Source: Poriferisodalis sp965208925
Lineage (GTDB): Bacteria > Actinomycetota > Acidimicrobiia > Acidimicrobiales > Poriferisodalaceae
NCBI RefSeq assembly: GCF_965208925.1
Contig: NZ_OZ242364.1
Location: 992,001 to 1,056,000, forward strand
Direction of reading: 5' to 3'
Length of the DNA: 64,000 nt
A program made the translations under genes and the position numbers. Under the pieces are notes generated by a model that had not been told where the DNA came from, did no database searches, and saw only the letters and a program-made list of their open reading frames with translations. Below are positions 33,345-43,511 of this stretch, piece by piece. Each line of letters opens with the position of its first letter. The first letter of the stretch is position 1.

Positions 33345-34427
33345 ATGGGCACGACGACGCCGACGCTGCGCTGGACCGGCGCCAGCATCGAGATCATCGA
33401 TCAGACGCGGCTGCCAGCCGAGCTGGTGCTGATCGACGTATGCGATACCGCGACGGCGGTCGACGCCATCGAGCGGCTCGCCATCCGGGGCGCGCCTGCC
33501 CTCGGTGCCTTCGGGGCGCTAGCGCTGGTCGTCGGCCTCGACGAGACGCAGCCTGACTCGCTGAGCGACGCCCGCGCAGTGCTCGAACGTCTCAGGACCG
33601 AGATCGGCGATGCCCGGCCGACGGCGGTCAACCTGCGCTGGGCGGTCGATCGCACGATCGATGCCGCGCTGGGCGACGGGGCAGCGGCCGACATCGCCGC
33701 AGTGCGCCAGCGCCTGCTCGACGAAGCCCTCGCCATCGCAGACGAAGACGCGCAGGCGTGTGCCGAGATCGGTCGGCTCGGGCGGGAAGTGCTCGCGGAG
33801 GCCACAGTGATCGCGACCCACTGCAACGCGGGACGCCTCGCCACCGCTGGCGACGGAACAGCGCTGGCGGCGGTGTATGCGAAAGCGTCTTGCGGTGAAT
33901 CCGTGCGGGTGCTGGCGGCAGAGTCGCGCCCGCTGCTCCAGGGTGCCCGTCTCACGGCATGGGAGCTGGCCGACGCGGGCATCGACGTGTCGGTGGTCTC
34001 CGATGGCGCGATGGCCTCGCTGATCGCCCGGGGCGAAGTGGACGCCGTGATCGTGGGAGCAGACCGCATCGCCGCCAACGGCGACACGGCCAACAAGGTC
34101 GGCACGCTGGGCCACGCCCTGGCTGCCGCCCACGCAGGCATCGGCTTCTACATCGCGGCACCGACCACGACCATCGACGCAGCCATGCCGTCGGGCGATC
34201 GCATCGTCATTGAGCAGCGGAATGCCGACGAGGTGCACCACGCGGGCGGGATTCGCCTCACGCCAACAGGTGTGGGAGCAGTCAATCCAGCCTTCGACGT
34301 GACGCCTGCCCGCCTGATCACCGCGATTATCACCGACGCGGGAGTCCTGCATCCGCCCTATGGCGAGTCCATCGCCGATGCACTGGCAGCAACCCGGTGT
34401 TCACCAGCGGAAGACGACCGGTGCTGA
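33345..34427 (+). CDS. mtnA: 5-methylthioribose-1-phosphate isomerase
   Basis: MtnA isomerises methylthioribose-1-phosphate to the ribulose form in methionine salvage; some relatives also act on 5-deoxyribose-1-phosphate. The 360-residue protein has IRGAPALGAFGALALVVGL, PTAVNLRWAVDR, the active-site Cys160 in THCNAGRLATAGDGTALA, ESRPLLQGARLTAWEL and the catalytic Asp in VIVGADRIAANGDTANKVGT. ATG 33345, divergent from menE. Its last 7 bases overlap the start of the aldolase/SDR gene, so the two are probably co-translated. Confidence 0.95.
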   Translation: MGTTTPTLRWTGASIEIIDQTRLPAELVLIDVCDTATAVDAIERLAIRGAPALGAFGALALVVGLDETQPDSLSDARAVLERLRTEIGDARPTAVNLRWAVDRTIDAALGDGAAADIAAVRQRLLDEALAIADEDAQACAEIGRLGREVLAEATVIATHCNAGRLATAGDGTALAAVYAKASCGESVRVLAAESRPLLQGARLTAWELADAGIDVSVVSDGAMASLIARGEVDAVIVGADRIAANGDTANKVGTLGHALAAAHAGIGFYIAAPTTTIDAAMPSGDRIVIEQRNADEVHHAGGIRLTPTGVGAVNPAFDVTPARLITAIITDAGVLHPPYGESIADALAATRCSPAEDDRC

Positions 34428-36475
34428 ATCGCTGGGACGACGCCGAGGCGGCGCGCTGGACCGAGCTGGGCGACCTGGGCGAGATCACCTACGGATCGCG
34501 CCTGGTGGGCGCCGATCCGGCACTGGTGCTGCACGGCGGGGGCAACACCTCGGTCAAGGGCACCAGCACTGACGCTTGGGGCGAGCCGGTGCCGACGCTG
34601 TGGGTGAAGGGCAGCGGCTGGGACCTTGCCACCATCGAACCGCCGGGCTTCGCACCCCTCCGACTCGAACCGGTGCGCCGGCTGGCCGAGCTGCCGGAAT
34701 TGAGCGACACCGAGATGGTGAACCAGCTGCGCATCCACCTGCTGGACGCCTCGGCACCCAATCCCTCCGTCGAGGCGATACTGCATGCGCTGCTGCCCCA
34801 TCGCGCGGTGCTGCACAGCCACGCCGACGCCGTGCTGGCGCTCACCAACACAGCCGACGGCGATGCGAGGGTGCGCCGGCTGTGGGGCGACCGAGCCGTC
34901 GTGGTGCCCTACGTGATGCCCGGCTTCGATCTGGCCCGTCGCTGCGCGGACGAATGGCAGGCACAAGCCCACGACGGCACCGAGGCGATGGTGCTGCTGA
35001 ACCACGGCATCTTCACCTTCGGCGAAACCACGCGCCAGGCGTACGACTCGATGATCGATCGGATCAGCGAGGCCGAGCAGTGCCTTGCCGAAGCGGGCGT
35101 GCCGTCATTCGGCGAGAGCGACACGAGTGCGGCCGAGGGCCGCAGCGGGCGTCGTGCCAGCCCCGACGACGTCGAGACGGTGACGGAACTGCGTGCAGCG
35201 ATCTCGGCAGCGGCGGGCGTTCCGATGCTGCTGCGAGCCGTGCACGACGAACGTGTCGAAGCGTTCTGCGGCCGTGATGACCTGACTTCAGTGGCGCAAC
35301 GGGGGCCGGCGACGCCTGACCACATCATCCGGACGAAGCAGTTCCCGATGGTGGGTCGTGACGTGGACGCGTTCGTTGAGGGCTACCGCGCCTACTTCGA
35401 GCGCAACGACGCCCGGCACGACGCAGATGGCTCGCAGACCACGCTCACGATGCTGGACCCGGCACCGCGCGTGGTGCTCGACTCCCAGCTCGGGCTGTGG
35501 ACCGCAGGCCGCCGCGCAGTCGACTGCGACATCGCCGCGGACATCTACCTGCACACCATCGACGTCATCAACGCTGCGGAGGCCCTCGGGGGCTACGTCG
35601 CACTCGGCGAAGCCGATCTGTTCGACGTGGAGTACTGGGAGCTCGAGCAGGCGAAGCTGGCGCGGGCCGGGGCGCCGGCTGCGCTGGCGGGACAAGCGGC
35701 GCTGGTGACAGGAGCGGCCTCTGGGATCGGACAGGCCGCAGCCGCAGCACTGGCTGCAGCGGGAGCGGCAGTGGTCGGGATCGACATCGACCCTGCTGTC
35801 GCGCACGCCAACGACGGCGGCAGCGACCGGCTGGGGGGCCCGGCATGGCTCGGCATCGAAGCCGACGTCACCGATGCCAGAGCCATGACCGCAGCGGTTG
35901 CCGGCGCGGTCGAGCGTTTCGGCGGCATCGACATCGTGGTGGCGGCGGCTGGCATCTTCGGTCCATCGGCGCCGCTGGAAGAGCTCGTTGATGACTCCGG
36001 GCTGGGCACGGCCTGGCAGCAGACGTTCGACATCAACGTGAGCGGCGCGGCGAACACTCTCGCCGCGGCTCATCGGGTGATGCGGCACTCGGCGACCGGT
36101 GGACGGGTGGTGATCGTCGGTTCGAAGAACGTGCCCGCGCCGGGACGCGGCGCCGCTGCCTATTCGGCTTCGAAAGCAGCGCTGACGCAGCTCGCCCGTG
36201 TGGCGGCACTCGAATGGGCGGCCGACGGCATCACCGTCAACATCGTGCATCCCGACGGCGTGTTCGACACAGGACTGTGGTCTGACGAGCTCATCGCCGA
36301 GCGCGCCGCCAGTTACGGACTCACCTCCGAGCAGTACCGGCGGCGCAACCTGCTCGGCCGCGAACTGGCGTCAGCTGATGTGGGCGCCCTCATCGCCCAG
36401 ATGTGCGGCCCCGCATTCGCCCACACCACCGGCGCCCAGATCCCCCAGGACGGCGGCAGCGACCGGGTCGTCTAG
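34421..36475 (+). CDS. class II aldolase fused to short-chain dehydrogenase
   Basis: Two-domain enzyme of 684 residues. Residues about 1-400 are a class II (zinc) aldolase/AraD-type domain: LHGGGNTSVKGT, VLHSHADAVLAL with two His ligands, LLNHGIFTFGE with a third. Residues about 425-684 are an SDR: VTGAASGIGQAAA (NAD-binding), AAAGIFGPSAPLEEL, YSASKAALTQ (Tyr/Lys) and VNIVHPDGVFDTGLW. Known fusions of this shape cleave rhamnulose-1-phosphate and oxidise lactaldehyde. Overlap with mtnA suggests it may instead cleave methylthioribulose-1-phosphate or 5-deoxyribulose-1-phosphate to DHAP plus an aldehyde that the SDR reduces or oxidises. GTG 34421 has GGAAG seven bases upstream. Confidence 0.85.
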   Translation: MLNRWDDAEAARWTELGDLGEITYGSRLVGADPALVLHGGGNTSVKGTSTDAWGEPVPTLWVKGSGWDLATIEPPGFAPLRLEPVRRLAELPELSDTEMVNQLRIHLLDASAPNPSVEAILHALLPHRAVLHSHADAVLALTNTADGDARVRRLWGDRAVVVPYVMPGFDLARRCADEWQAQAHDGTEAMVLLNHGIFTFGETTRQAYDSMIDRISEAEQCLAEAGVPSFGESDTSAAEGRSGRRASPDDVETVTELRAAISAAAGVPMLLRAVHDERVEAFCGRDDLTSVAQRGPATPDHIIRTKQFPMVGRDVDAFVEGYRAYFERNDARHDADGSQTTLTMLDPAPRVVLDSQLGLWTAGRRAVDCDIAADIYLHTIDVINAAEALGGYVALGEADLFDVEYWELEQAKLARAGAPAALAGQAALVTGAASGIGQAAAAALAAAGAAVVGIDIDPAVAHANDGGSDRLGGPAWLGIEADVTDARAMTAAVAGAVERFGGIDIVVAAAGIFGPSAPLEELVDDSGLGTAWQQTFDINVSGAANTLAAAHRVMRHSATGGRVVIVGSKNVPAPGRGAAAYSASKAALTQLARVAALEWAADGITVNIVHPDGVFDTGLWSDELIAERAASYGLTSEQYRRRNLLGRELASADVGALIAQMCGPAFAHTTGAQIPQDGGSDRVV

Positions 36476-36499
36476 TCACCGTCACCGGCGACCGGTCGT

Positions 36500-38143
36500 C
36501 TAGTCGCCGGGGGCCGCGCCGGCCATGAGCAGGCCGATCTCCTCACGGGTGGCTGTGCGAGGATCGACGGTTGCCACGATGCGGCCCTCGTACATGACGG
36601 CGACCCGGTCGCTGAGCGCCAGCACCTCGTCGAGCTCGGCGGACACGAGCAGCACGGCCGTGCCCTCATCGCGCCGCTCGCGGATGCGGCGCCAGATGAA
36701 CTCGATGGCGCCGATGTCGATGCCGCGGGTGGGCTGCGCCGCGATCAGCAGGTCGATCTCGTCGGAGAACTCGCGGCCCACGATGAGCTTCTGCTTGTTG
36801 CCGCCCGACAGGCTGTCGGCCGGGGACTCCACGTCGGGCGTCCGCACGTCGAAGGTGGCCACGACATCGCGGGCGTGGGAGTCGATGCGTTCGCGGCGCA
36901 GCATGCCGCCCGCCGCGAACGGCCGCTTGAAGTAGCGGTTCAGGACCGAGTTGTCGGCCACCGAGTACGAGCCGATGAGACCGTGCTTGGCCCGGTCCTC
37001 GGGAATGTGGCCCACGCCGATCACCGTGACCTGGCGCGGCCGGGCTCCCGACGCATCCCGGTCGCTGATCGACACCGTGCCGGCGGTTGCGTGGCGCAGG
37101 CCCGTGATGGCTTCCACCAGCTCCCGCTGACCGTTGCCCTCCACGCCGGCGACCCCCACGATCTCGCCGGCGCGCACCTCGAGCGACAGCTCGTCGACGG
37201 CACGCTGGCCGCGGTCGTCATCGGCGCAGAGGCCGGCAATGTCGAGCACCACGGGCCGCCCCAGGTCCTCAGGGTCCGTCACCTCGGGGACTGGGACTCC
37301 GCCGTCGGGCTCAGCCTCGATCGGGGCTGCCGACCCGACGCCGGTGGCACCGGACTCGAACCGGTCGCCGTGCAGGTCGACCGCGCGGCCGACCATCAGC
37401 TCAGCCAGCGCTGCCTCACTGGTTTCCGCAGGCGTGGTGGTGCCCACCACCCTGCCCTCGCGCAGCACGACAATGTCGTCAGCCGCGGCCATGACCTCGC
37501 GCAGCTTGTGCGTGATGAACACGATGCCGACGCCCTGGTCGGTCAGCCCGCGCAGCACGTCGAGCAGGTGGTCGGTCTCCTGCGGGGTGAGCACCGCAGT
37601 GGGCTCGTCGGCGATCAGCACGCGGGCATCGCGGTACAGCGCCTTGAGAATCTCGACCCGCTGCTGCGCCCCGACCGGCAGATCCTCCACTGCCGCGTCC
37701 GGATCGACATGGAGCCCGAATCGGTCTGCCAGCTCGAGCACCCTTCGGCGGGCCTGGGCCACGTCGATCATGCCGAGCTTGCGCGGCTCGGCGCCGAGCA
37801 CGATGTTGCGCACCACGCTCATCGGCGGCACGAGCTGGAAGTGCTGGTGCACCATGCCGACGCCGCGGGCGATGGCGTCGTGCGGACTCGACAGCTCCAC
37901 GTGCTCGTCGGCAATCACGACCTGGCCCGCATCGGGGCGGTGCAGGCCGAACAGAACGTTGACGAGGGTGCTCTTGCCTGCACCGTTCTCGCCCAGCAGC
38001 GCCAGGATCCGCCCGGGCAGCAGTTCCACCGACACGTCATCGTTGGCCACCACGGGGCCGAATCGCTTGGTGATGCCATGGCCGGCCAGCAGCACTTCCG
38101 GCACTGCACTCGGAGCAGCGGCTTCTGCGGCCGTGGCCATCAT
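36500..38143 (-). CDS. BMP-type nucleoside ABC transporter, duplicated ATP-binding subunit
   Basis: A 547-residue protein with two ABC ATPase modules, as usual for ribose/nucleoside importers. Module 1: Walker A GENGAGKST, Q-loop MVHQHFQLVPPMSV, signature LPVGAQQRVEI, Walker B VLIADEPTAVL. Module 2: VEGNGQREL (degenerate Walker A), signature LSGGNKQKLIVGRE, IAAQPTRGIDI. An acidic linker of ~45 residues joins them. ATG 38143 overlaps the permease stop by 4 bp (ATGA). With the two permeases and the Bmp lipoprotein it forms a complete importer; the likely substrates are purine or pyrimidine nucleosides. Confidence 0.93.
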   Translation of the reverse strand: MMATAAEAAAPSAVPEVLLAGHGITKRFGPVVANDDVSVELLPGRILALLGENGAGKSTLVNVLFGLHRPDAGQVVIADEHVELSSPHDAIARGVGMVHQHFQLVPPMSVVRNIVLGAEPRKLGMIDVAQARRRVLELADRFGLHVDPDAAVEDLPVGAQQRVEILKALYRDARVLIADEPTAVLTPQETDHLLDVLRGLTDQGVGIVFITHKLREVMAAADDIVVLREGRVVGTTTPAETSEAALAELMVGRAVDLHGDRFESGATGVGSAAPIEAEPDGGVPVPEVTDPEDLGRPVVLDIAGLCADDDRGQRAVDELSLEVRAGEIVGVAGVEGNGQRELVEAITGLRHATAGTVSISDRDASGARPRQVTVIGVGHIPEDRAKHGLIGSYSVADNSVLNRYFKRPFAAGGMLRRERIDSHARDVVATFDVRTPDVESPADSLSGGNKQKLIVGREFSDEIDLLIAAQPTRGIDIGAIEFIWRRIRERRDEGTAVLLVSAELDEVLALSDRVAVMYEGRIVATVDPRTATREEIGLLMAGAAPGD

Positions 38144-39197
38144 CGGACCTCGTAGGGTTGGCCCAGCGCAGCCGGGTCGCGCATGCGGCCGAACAGGCCT
38201 GCTGCGGCCACCACGATGATCGTGACGACGAACGGCAGCATCCCCACGAACTGCGCCGGGATGTCGAACGTGTCGTTGAGCTGGAACTGGCCTTGCAATG
38301 CCGTCGTGAAGCCGAAGAACAGCGCTGCCGCGTAGGCACCCAACGGGGTGCGACGACCGAAGATCATCACCGCCAACGCCAAGAATCCCCGACCGCCCGA
38401 CATCGCCCGGGTGAAGGTGCCCACCGACTCCAGCGCCAAGTACGCACCGCCGAGGCCGGCCAAACCGCCCGCCAGCGTCACGTTCCAGTAGCGCAGCCGG
38501 ATCACATCGATGCCCACGGTGGCCGCGGCACCAGGGTGCTCGCCGATAGCGGTCGTGCGCATCCCCCACACCGAGCGCAGCAGCAGCACGTGGAGCACCA
38601 CGACCAGCACGAGCGCCAGGTAGGTCAGCGGCGGGCGGTTGAACAGCGCGGTGCCCACGACGGGCAGATCGGCGAGCGGGCCGAGCTCGATCGATTGATA
38701 CTTCGGCTGGCCCAGCGAACGCCCCCGGTCGTAGAAGAACGAGGTCAGGCCCAACGCCGCGATGTTCAGGACCGTGCCGGCGATGATCTGATCGGTTCGC
38801 AGCCCGACCGACATCGCGGCCAGCATCCAGCCCATGGCCAGACCGGTGCTGACGCCCGCGACAACGCCCAAGAAGAGCGAGCCCGACATAGACGCCACGG
38901 TGAACGCCGTGAACGCCGACATCAGGAACTGGCCTTCGATGCCGATGTTCACGATGCCCGAACGCTCGCCGATCATGCCGCACATGGCGCCCAGCACCAG
39001 CAGGGTGGCGGCGCGAACGGTGCCCCCGAGCACTGCTGTGGTCTGCGCACCGTCCCAGGCGTAGAAGCCCCACACACACGCCACGAGCACGACGGCCCCC
39101 GCCACCGACCACACGCGCTGCGGCGACCAGCCGCCCATGCCGGCACCTCCCGATGCCGACCTCGCGTCCGAGCCAGCGCCTGCGTCGTGTGTGACGG

Positions 39198-39201
<4 letters not shown>
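38140..39201 (-). CDS. nucleoside ABC transporter permease (second)
   Basis: A 353-residue integral membrane permease of the BPD_transp_2 family with about eight to ten helices. The family marker is GMIGERSGIVNIGIEGQFLM near residue 70, followed by GLRTDQIIAGTVLNI and FFYDRGRSLGQPKYQSIELG. It pairs with the upstream permease. The start ATG 39201 overlaps the stop of the first permease (ATGA) and its stop overlaps the ATPase start, so the three are tightly coupled. Confidence 0.92.
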
Positions 39202-40352
<1,151 letters not shown>

Positions 40353-40414
40353 GCTCACCGTCGGGTGAGGTGCCCGCGGCCCACGGCGCCCCGCTCAGCT
40401 CGTGCGGCGTCCGA

Positions 40415-41494
40415 TCAGCCCGGCGGCCATCCGGTGTCGATCTCGCCGGCGTTCAGGCCGGCAAGGACGTCGGCGAGCGTGGCCCGCATGTCGTCGGTGA
40501 CGATGCCGTCGAAGTCATGGAATGGCGCCAAGCCGACCTCGCCGAGGAAATTGCCCCCGGCAAAGCTGCCATCGTGCGCCGCTGCGATCAAGTCAGCCAC
40601 GCCCGGGGTGATGAGCTTCATTGCGCTCGTCACCAGGCACGGCCGCGCCTCGGGCACCGTGTTCCACTGGTCGGTGTCGACGCCGACGCAGTAGGCGCCC
40701 TCCTGCGAGGCAATCTCGATGAGCGCTCCGTTGCCGGTGGCGCCGCCGGCGCCGAAGATGATGTCCGCGCCCTGGTCGAGCGCCTGGCGGGCGGTGGCCG
40801 CACCCCAGTCCGGATCGCCGAAGGCGACGTCCAGGCCGCCGGGGTGGTAGGTGGAGATCGTCTGCACGTCCGGGTTGGTGTAACGCGCGCCGTGCTCCCA
40901 GCCTTCCTTGAAGGCCACGACTGGCGGCACCAGGTCGGTGCCCAGCACGGCGCCCACGATGTCGCTCTCGGTGAGCATGCCGGCGAGCGCTCCGGCCAGG
41001 AAGCCCGACTGGTCCTCGGGGAAGATCAGCCCGGCCAGGTTGGGCAGCGCCTCTCCCTGGAACTGGTCGACGCCGATGAAGAAGATGTCGGGGTTTGCCT
41101 GCGCGGCGGCGATGGTGGCATCGCCGAGGCCGAATCCGACGGTGATGATGACGTCGACGCCGTCTTCGATGAACAGGCCGATGTTGTTCTCGTAGTCCTT
41201 GGCTTCCTCGGTCTCGATGTAGTTCGCCTCAGCCCCGAGCGCAGCGGCGGCCTGCTCCGCGCCTTCCCACGCCGACTGGTTGAAGCTCTTGTCGTCCACC
41301 TTGCCGGTGTCGGTGACGAGCCCGATCTTGAACGGCTCGGCGTCGTCCATGTCGTCGGCCGGCTCCTCAGCCGCGGCCGTCGTCGCCGGTGCCGCAGCGG
41401 TGGTTGCCGCAGGCTCATCGCTGCCGGTGCATGCTGCGGCGAACACCGCCAGCACAGCAAACACGATCGCGAATCGTCTCGTGAGTACGGTCAT
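40415..41494 (-). CDS. Bmp-family substrate-binding lipoprotein
   Basis: A 359-residue lipoprotein that captures nucleosides for the importer encoded downstream. The signal peptide ends in the lipobox FAAAC (Cys22), then a ~30-residue Ala/Thr/Glu linker. The mature domain shows the Bmp/PnrA pattern: IGLVTDTGKVDDKSFNQSAW, DVIITVGFGLGDAT, AGLIFPEDQSGFLAGALAG, IIFGAGGATGNG and GAYCVGVDTDQW. Bmp proteins such as PnrA bind purine nucleosides. GGGAGGAACC precedes the ATG and gives a strong ribosome site. Confidence 0.94.
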   Translation of the reverse strand: MTVLTRRFAIVFAVLAVFAAACTGSDEPAATTAAAPATTAAAEEPADDMDDAEPFKIGLVTDTGKVDDKSFNQSAWEGAEQAAAALGAEANYIETEEAKDYENNIGLFIEDGVDVIITVGFGLGDATIAAAQANPDIFFIGVDQFQGEALPNLAGLIFPEDQSGFLAGALAGMLTESDIVGAVLGTDLVPPVVAFKEGWEHGARYTNPDVQTISTYHPGGLDVAFGDPDWGAATARQALDQGADIIFGAGGATGNGALIEIASQEGAYCVGVDTDQWNTVPEARPCLVTSAMKLITPGVADLIAAAHDGSFAGGNFLGEVGLAPFHDFDGIVTDDMRATLADVLAGLNAGEIDTGWPPG

Positions 41495-41568
41495 TGGTTC
41501 CTCCCTGAGCGCAGGCGGCGGGAAGGCTCAGATACGCCCGCGCCCGACACCGGCGAGCCTATGCGCGC

Positions 41569-41970
41569 TCATTCCTCGACGAGTTCGACGAGCGTGCCGA
41601 GATTGCCTTTCGGATGGACGAACGCGACCGTGGTGCCGCGCGAGCCCGGCCGGGGGGCGGTGTCGATCGGCACGGCGCCGGCGTCGATCATGGCCGCGAG
41701 CGCGGCAGCGCAATCGTCCACCCGGTAGCCGATGTGGTGCAGGCCCTCGCCCCGGCGCTCGAGGAACTTGGCGATGGGCGAATCGGGACGGGTTGCCGCG
41801 GTGAGCTGGATGTAGCTGTCCGCCACCTTGATCAGCGCCTCTTCCACACCGTCGGAGTCGACGACTTCCCGGTGGGCCACCTCGGCACCGAACGCCTCGC
41901 TGTAGTAGTCGACTGCGGCGTCGAGATCCTTCACCGCAATGGCGACGTGATCGATCTCGGTCAGGATCAT
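41569..41970 (-). CDS. mce: methylmalonyl-CoA epimerase (ethylmalonyl/methylmalonyl-CoA)
   Basis: A 133-residue VOC-fold epimerase that interconverts (R)- and (S)-methylmalonyl-CoA; in organisms with Ccr it also acts on ethylmalonyl-CoA. Motifs: IDHVAIAVKDLDAAVDYYSEAFG, the metal His in EGLHHIGYRVDD, and the terminal VHPKGNLGTLVELVE with the Glu ligand. Its ATG shares one base with the stop of ccr (TGATG), so the two genes are translationally coupled, which strengthens the assignment. Confidence 0.93.
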   Translation of the reverse strand: MILTEIDHVAIAVKDLDAAVDYYSEAFGAEVAHREVVDSDGVEEALIKVADSYIQLTAATRPDSPIAKFLERRGEGLHHIGYRVDDCAAALAAMIDAGAVPIDTAPRPGSRGTTVAFVHPKGNLGTLVELVEE

Positions 41971-43337
41971 CAGGCTGCTCCTTTGGCGGCTTCCAGCGAA
42001 GCCGCGTGACGGGCGAACAGCGTGATGCGGTCTTCGCCGATGCGTTCGCGCTTGTCCGGATCGGTGATGCCCTGGCCCGGCTCGGAGGCCAGGCACAGCA
42101 CGCCGAGCTTGCCCTCGTGCAGGTTGTGGTGGACCTGCCAGGCGGCCAGGCCCGTGTCGTCGAGCGTGAAGGTCTTGGACAGGATCGGCTGGATGCGCCC
42201 TTGATCGATCAGGCGGTTCATGGCCCACGCCTCGGCGTAGTTGGCGAAGTGGCTCGACACGATCCGCTTCAGCTTCATCCACAGATGCCGGTTGTCGTAC
42301 TCGATCATGTACCCGCTGGTGGCGGCGCAGGTCACGACGGTGCCGCCCCGCTTGGCGGCGAACACCGATGCGCCCATGGTGGAGCGGCCCGGGTGCTCGA
42401 ACACGATGTCGGGGTCGTCGCCGATGAGGCCGCGCACCTTCTTGCCGAAGCGCCGCCATTCGCCTTCGTCCTGGGTGTGGTCGTCGCTCCAGAACCGGTA
42501 GCCCTCGGCACTCCGGTCGATGACGTGCTCGACGCCGAGCTGGCCGAGCAGCTCCGCCTTGTCGGGCGAGCTGACCACGCCGATGGGCACGCCGCCGCCG
42601 TTGAGCACGAGCTGGCAGGCGTAGCCGCCCAGCCCGCCGGTGGCCCCCCAGACGAGCACCGAGTCGCCCTGCTTCATGCGAGCGGCGTTGTCGCCGACCA
42701 GCATCCGGTACGAGGTCGCGGCGCACAGTGCATTCACCGCCGCTTCCTCCCAGGACAGGTGCGCCGGCTTGGGCATGAGCTGGTTGGCCTTGACGATGGT
42801 GAGGTCTGCCAGACCGCCGAAGTTGCTCTCGAAGCCCCAGATCCGCTGGTTGGAGGCCTTCATCGAGTCCTCGTGAGCGGCGGGATCCTGGTCGTCGACG
42901 TAGTTGCAATGGACCACGACGCGGTCGCCGGGGCGCCAGTTGCGCACCGCCGAACCGCACTGGAGCACGACGCCGGAGGCGTCCGAGCCGAGCACGTGGT
43001 AGTCGAGCGCGTGACGGGCACCCCAGCGGCTCTCCCGGCCCAGCCGGTCCAGGAAGCCGAACGTCGGCAGCGGCTCGAAGATGGAGGTCCATACGGTGTT
43101 GAAATTGATGGCGCTGGCCATCACCGCCAGGTACACCTCGTCGGGCGCCAGCTCGGGCGTGGCGACCTCGCCGATGTGGGTGGCCTCGCGGGGGTCCTTG
43201 TCGGCCGAAGCACGGCCCTCGAACATCGTCTGCTCGTCGCGTACTACGTAGGCAGCCCTGAAGCTCTCCGGTATGGGCATGGCCTCGAGTTCGGGGCCCG
43301 ATGCGCCGGCGGCGATGGCATCTGCGAACTGCTTCAC
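41970..43337 (-). CDS. ccr: crotonyl-CoA carboxylase/reductase
   Basis: NADPH-dependent reductive carboxylation of crotonyl-CoA to (2S)-ethylmalonyl-CoA, the key step of the ethylmalonyl-CoA pathway. The 455-residue zinc-free MDR protein has INFNTVWTSIFEPLPTFGFL, YHVLGSDASGVV, IWGFESNFGGLADL (with the CO2-pocket Phe-Glu), the nucleotide-binding VWGATGGLGGYACQLV and SSHFANYAEAW (with the CO2-pocket His). Length and blocks match Ccr rather than simple enoyl-CoA reductases. I use GTG 43337; the frame stays open far upstream but overlaps the divergent thiolase there. Confidence 0.94.
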   Translation of the reverse strand: MKQFADAIAAGASGPELEAMPIPESFRAAYVVRDEQTMFEGRASADKDPREATHIGEVATPELAPDEVYLAVMASAINFNTVWTSIFEPLPTFGFLDRLGRESRWGARHALDYHVLGSDASGVVLQCGSAVRNWRPGDRVVVHCNYVDDQDPAAHEDSMKASNQRIWGFESNFGGLADLTIVKANQLMPKPAHLSWEEAAVNALCAATSYRMLVGDNAARMKQGDSVLVWGATGGLGGYACQLVLNGGGVPIGVVSSPDKAELLGQLGVEHVIDRSAEGYRFWSDDHTQDEGEWRRFGKKVRGLIGDDPDIVFEHPGRSTMGASVFAAKRGGTVVTCAATSGYMIEYDNRHLWMKLKRIVSSHFANYAEAWAMNRLIDQGRIQPILSKTFTLDDTGLAAWQVHHNLHEGKLGVLCLASEPGQGITDPDKRERIGEDRITLFARHAASLEAAKGAA

Positions 43338-43511
43338 GGAGCGGAACGCTAACGGTGCGGAAGGGCTGCGAGTTCCACGCTTTTGTGAGACTTCGGCGCA
43401 GCCTCTGGCTCGACGCTCCGGCAGGCTCGCAGGCCGTTTCGTACACTCGCCGTTCACAAGTCCGTCGTCCAGCCCAGTGGCTGGCGCGTCGGTGCAGGCG
43501 AGGGGGTCGCA

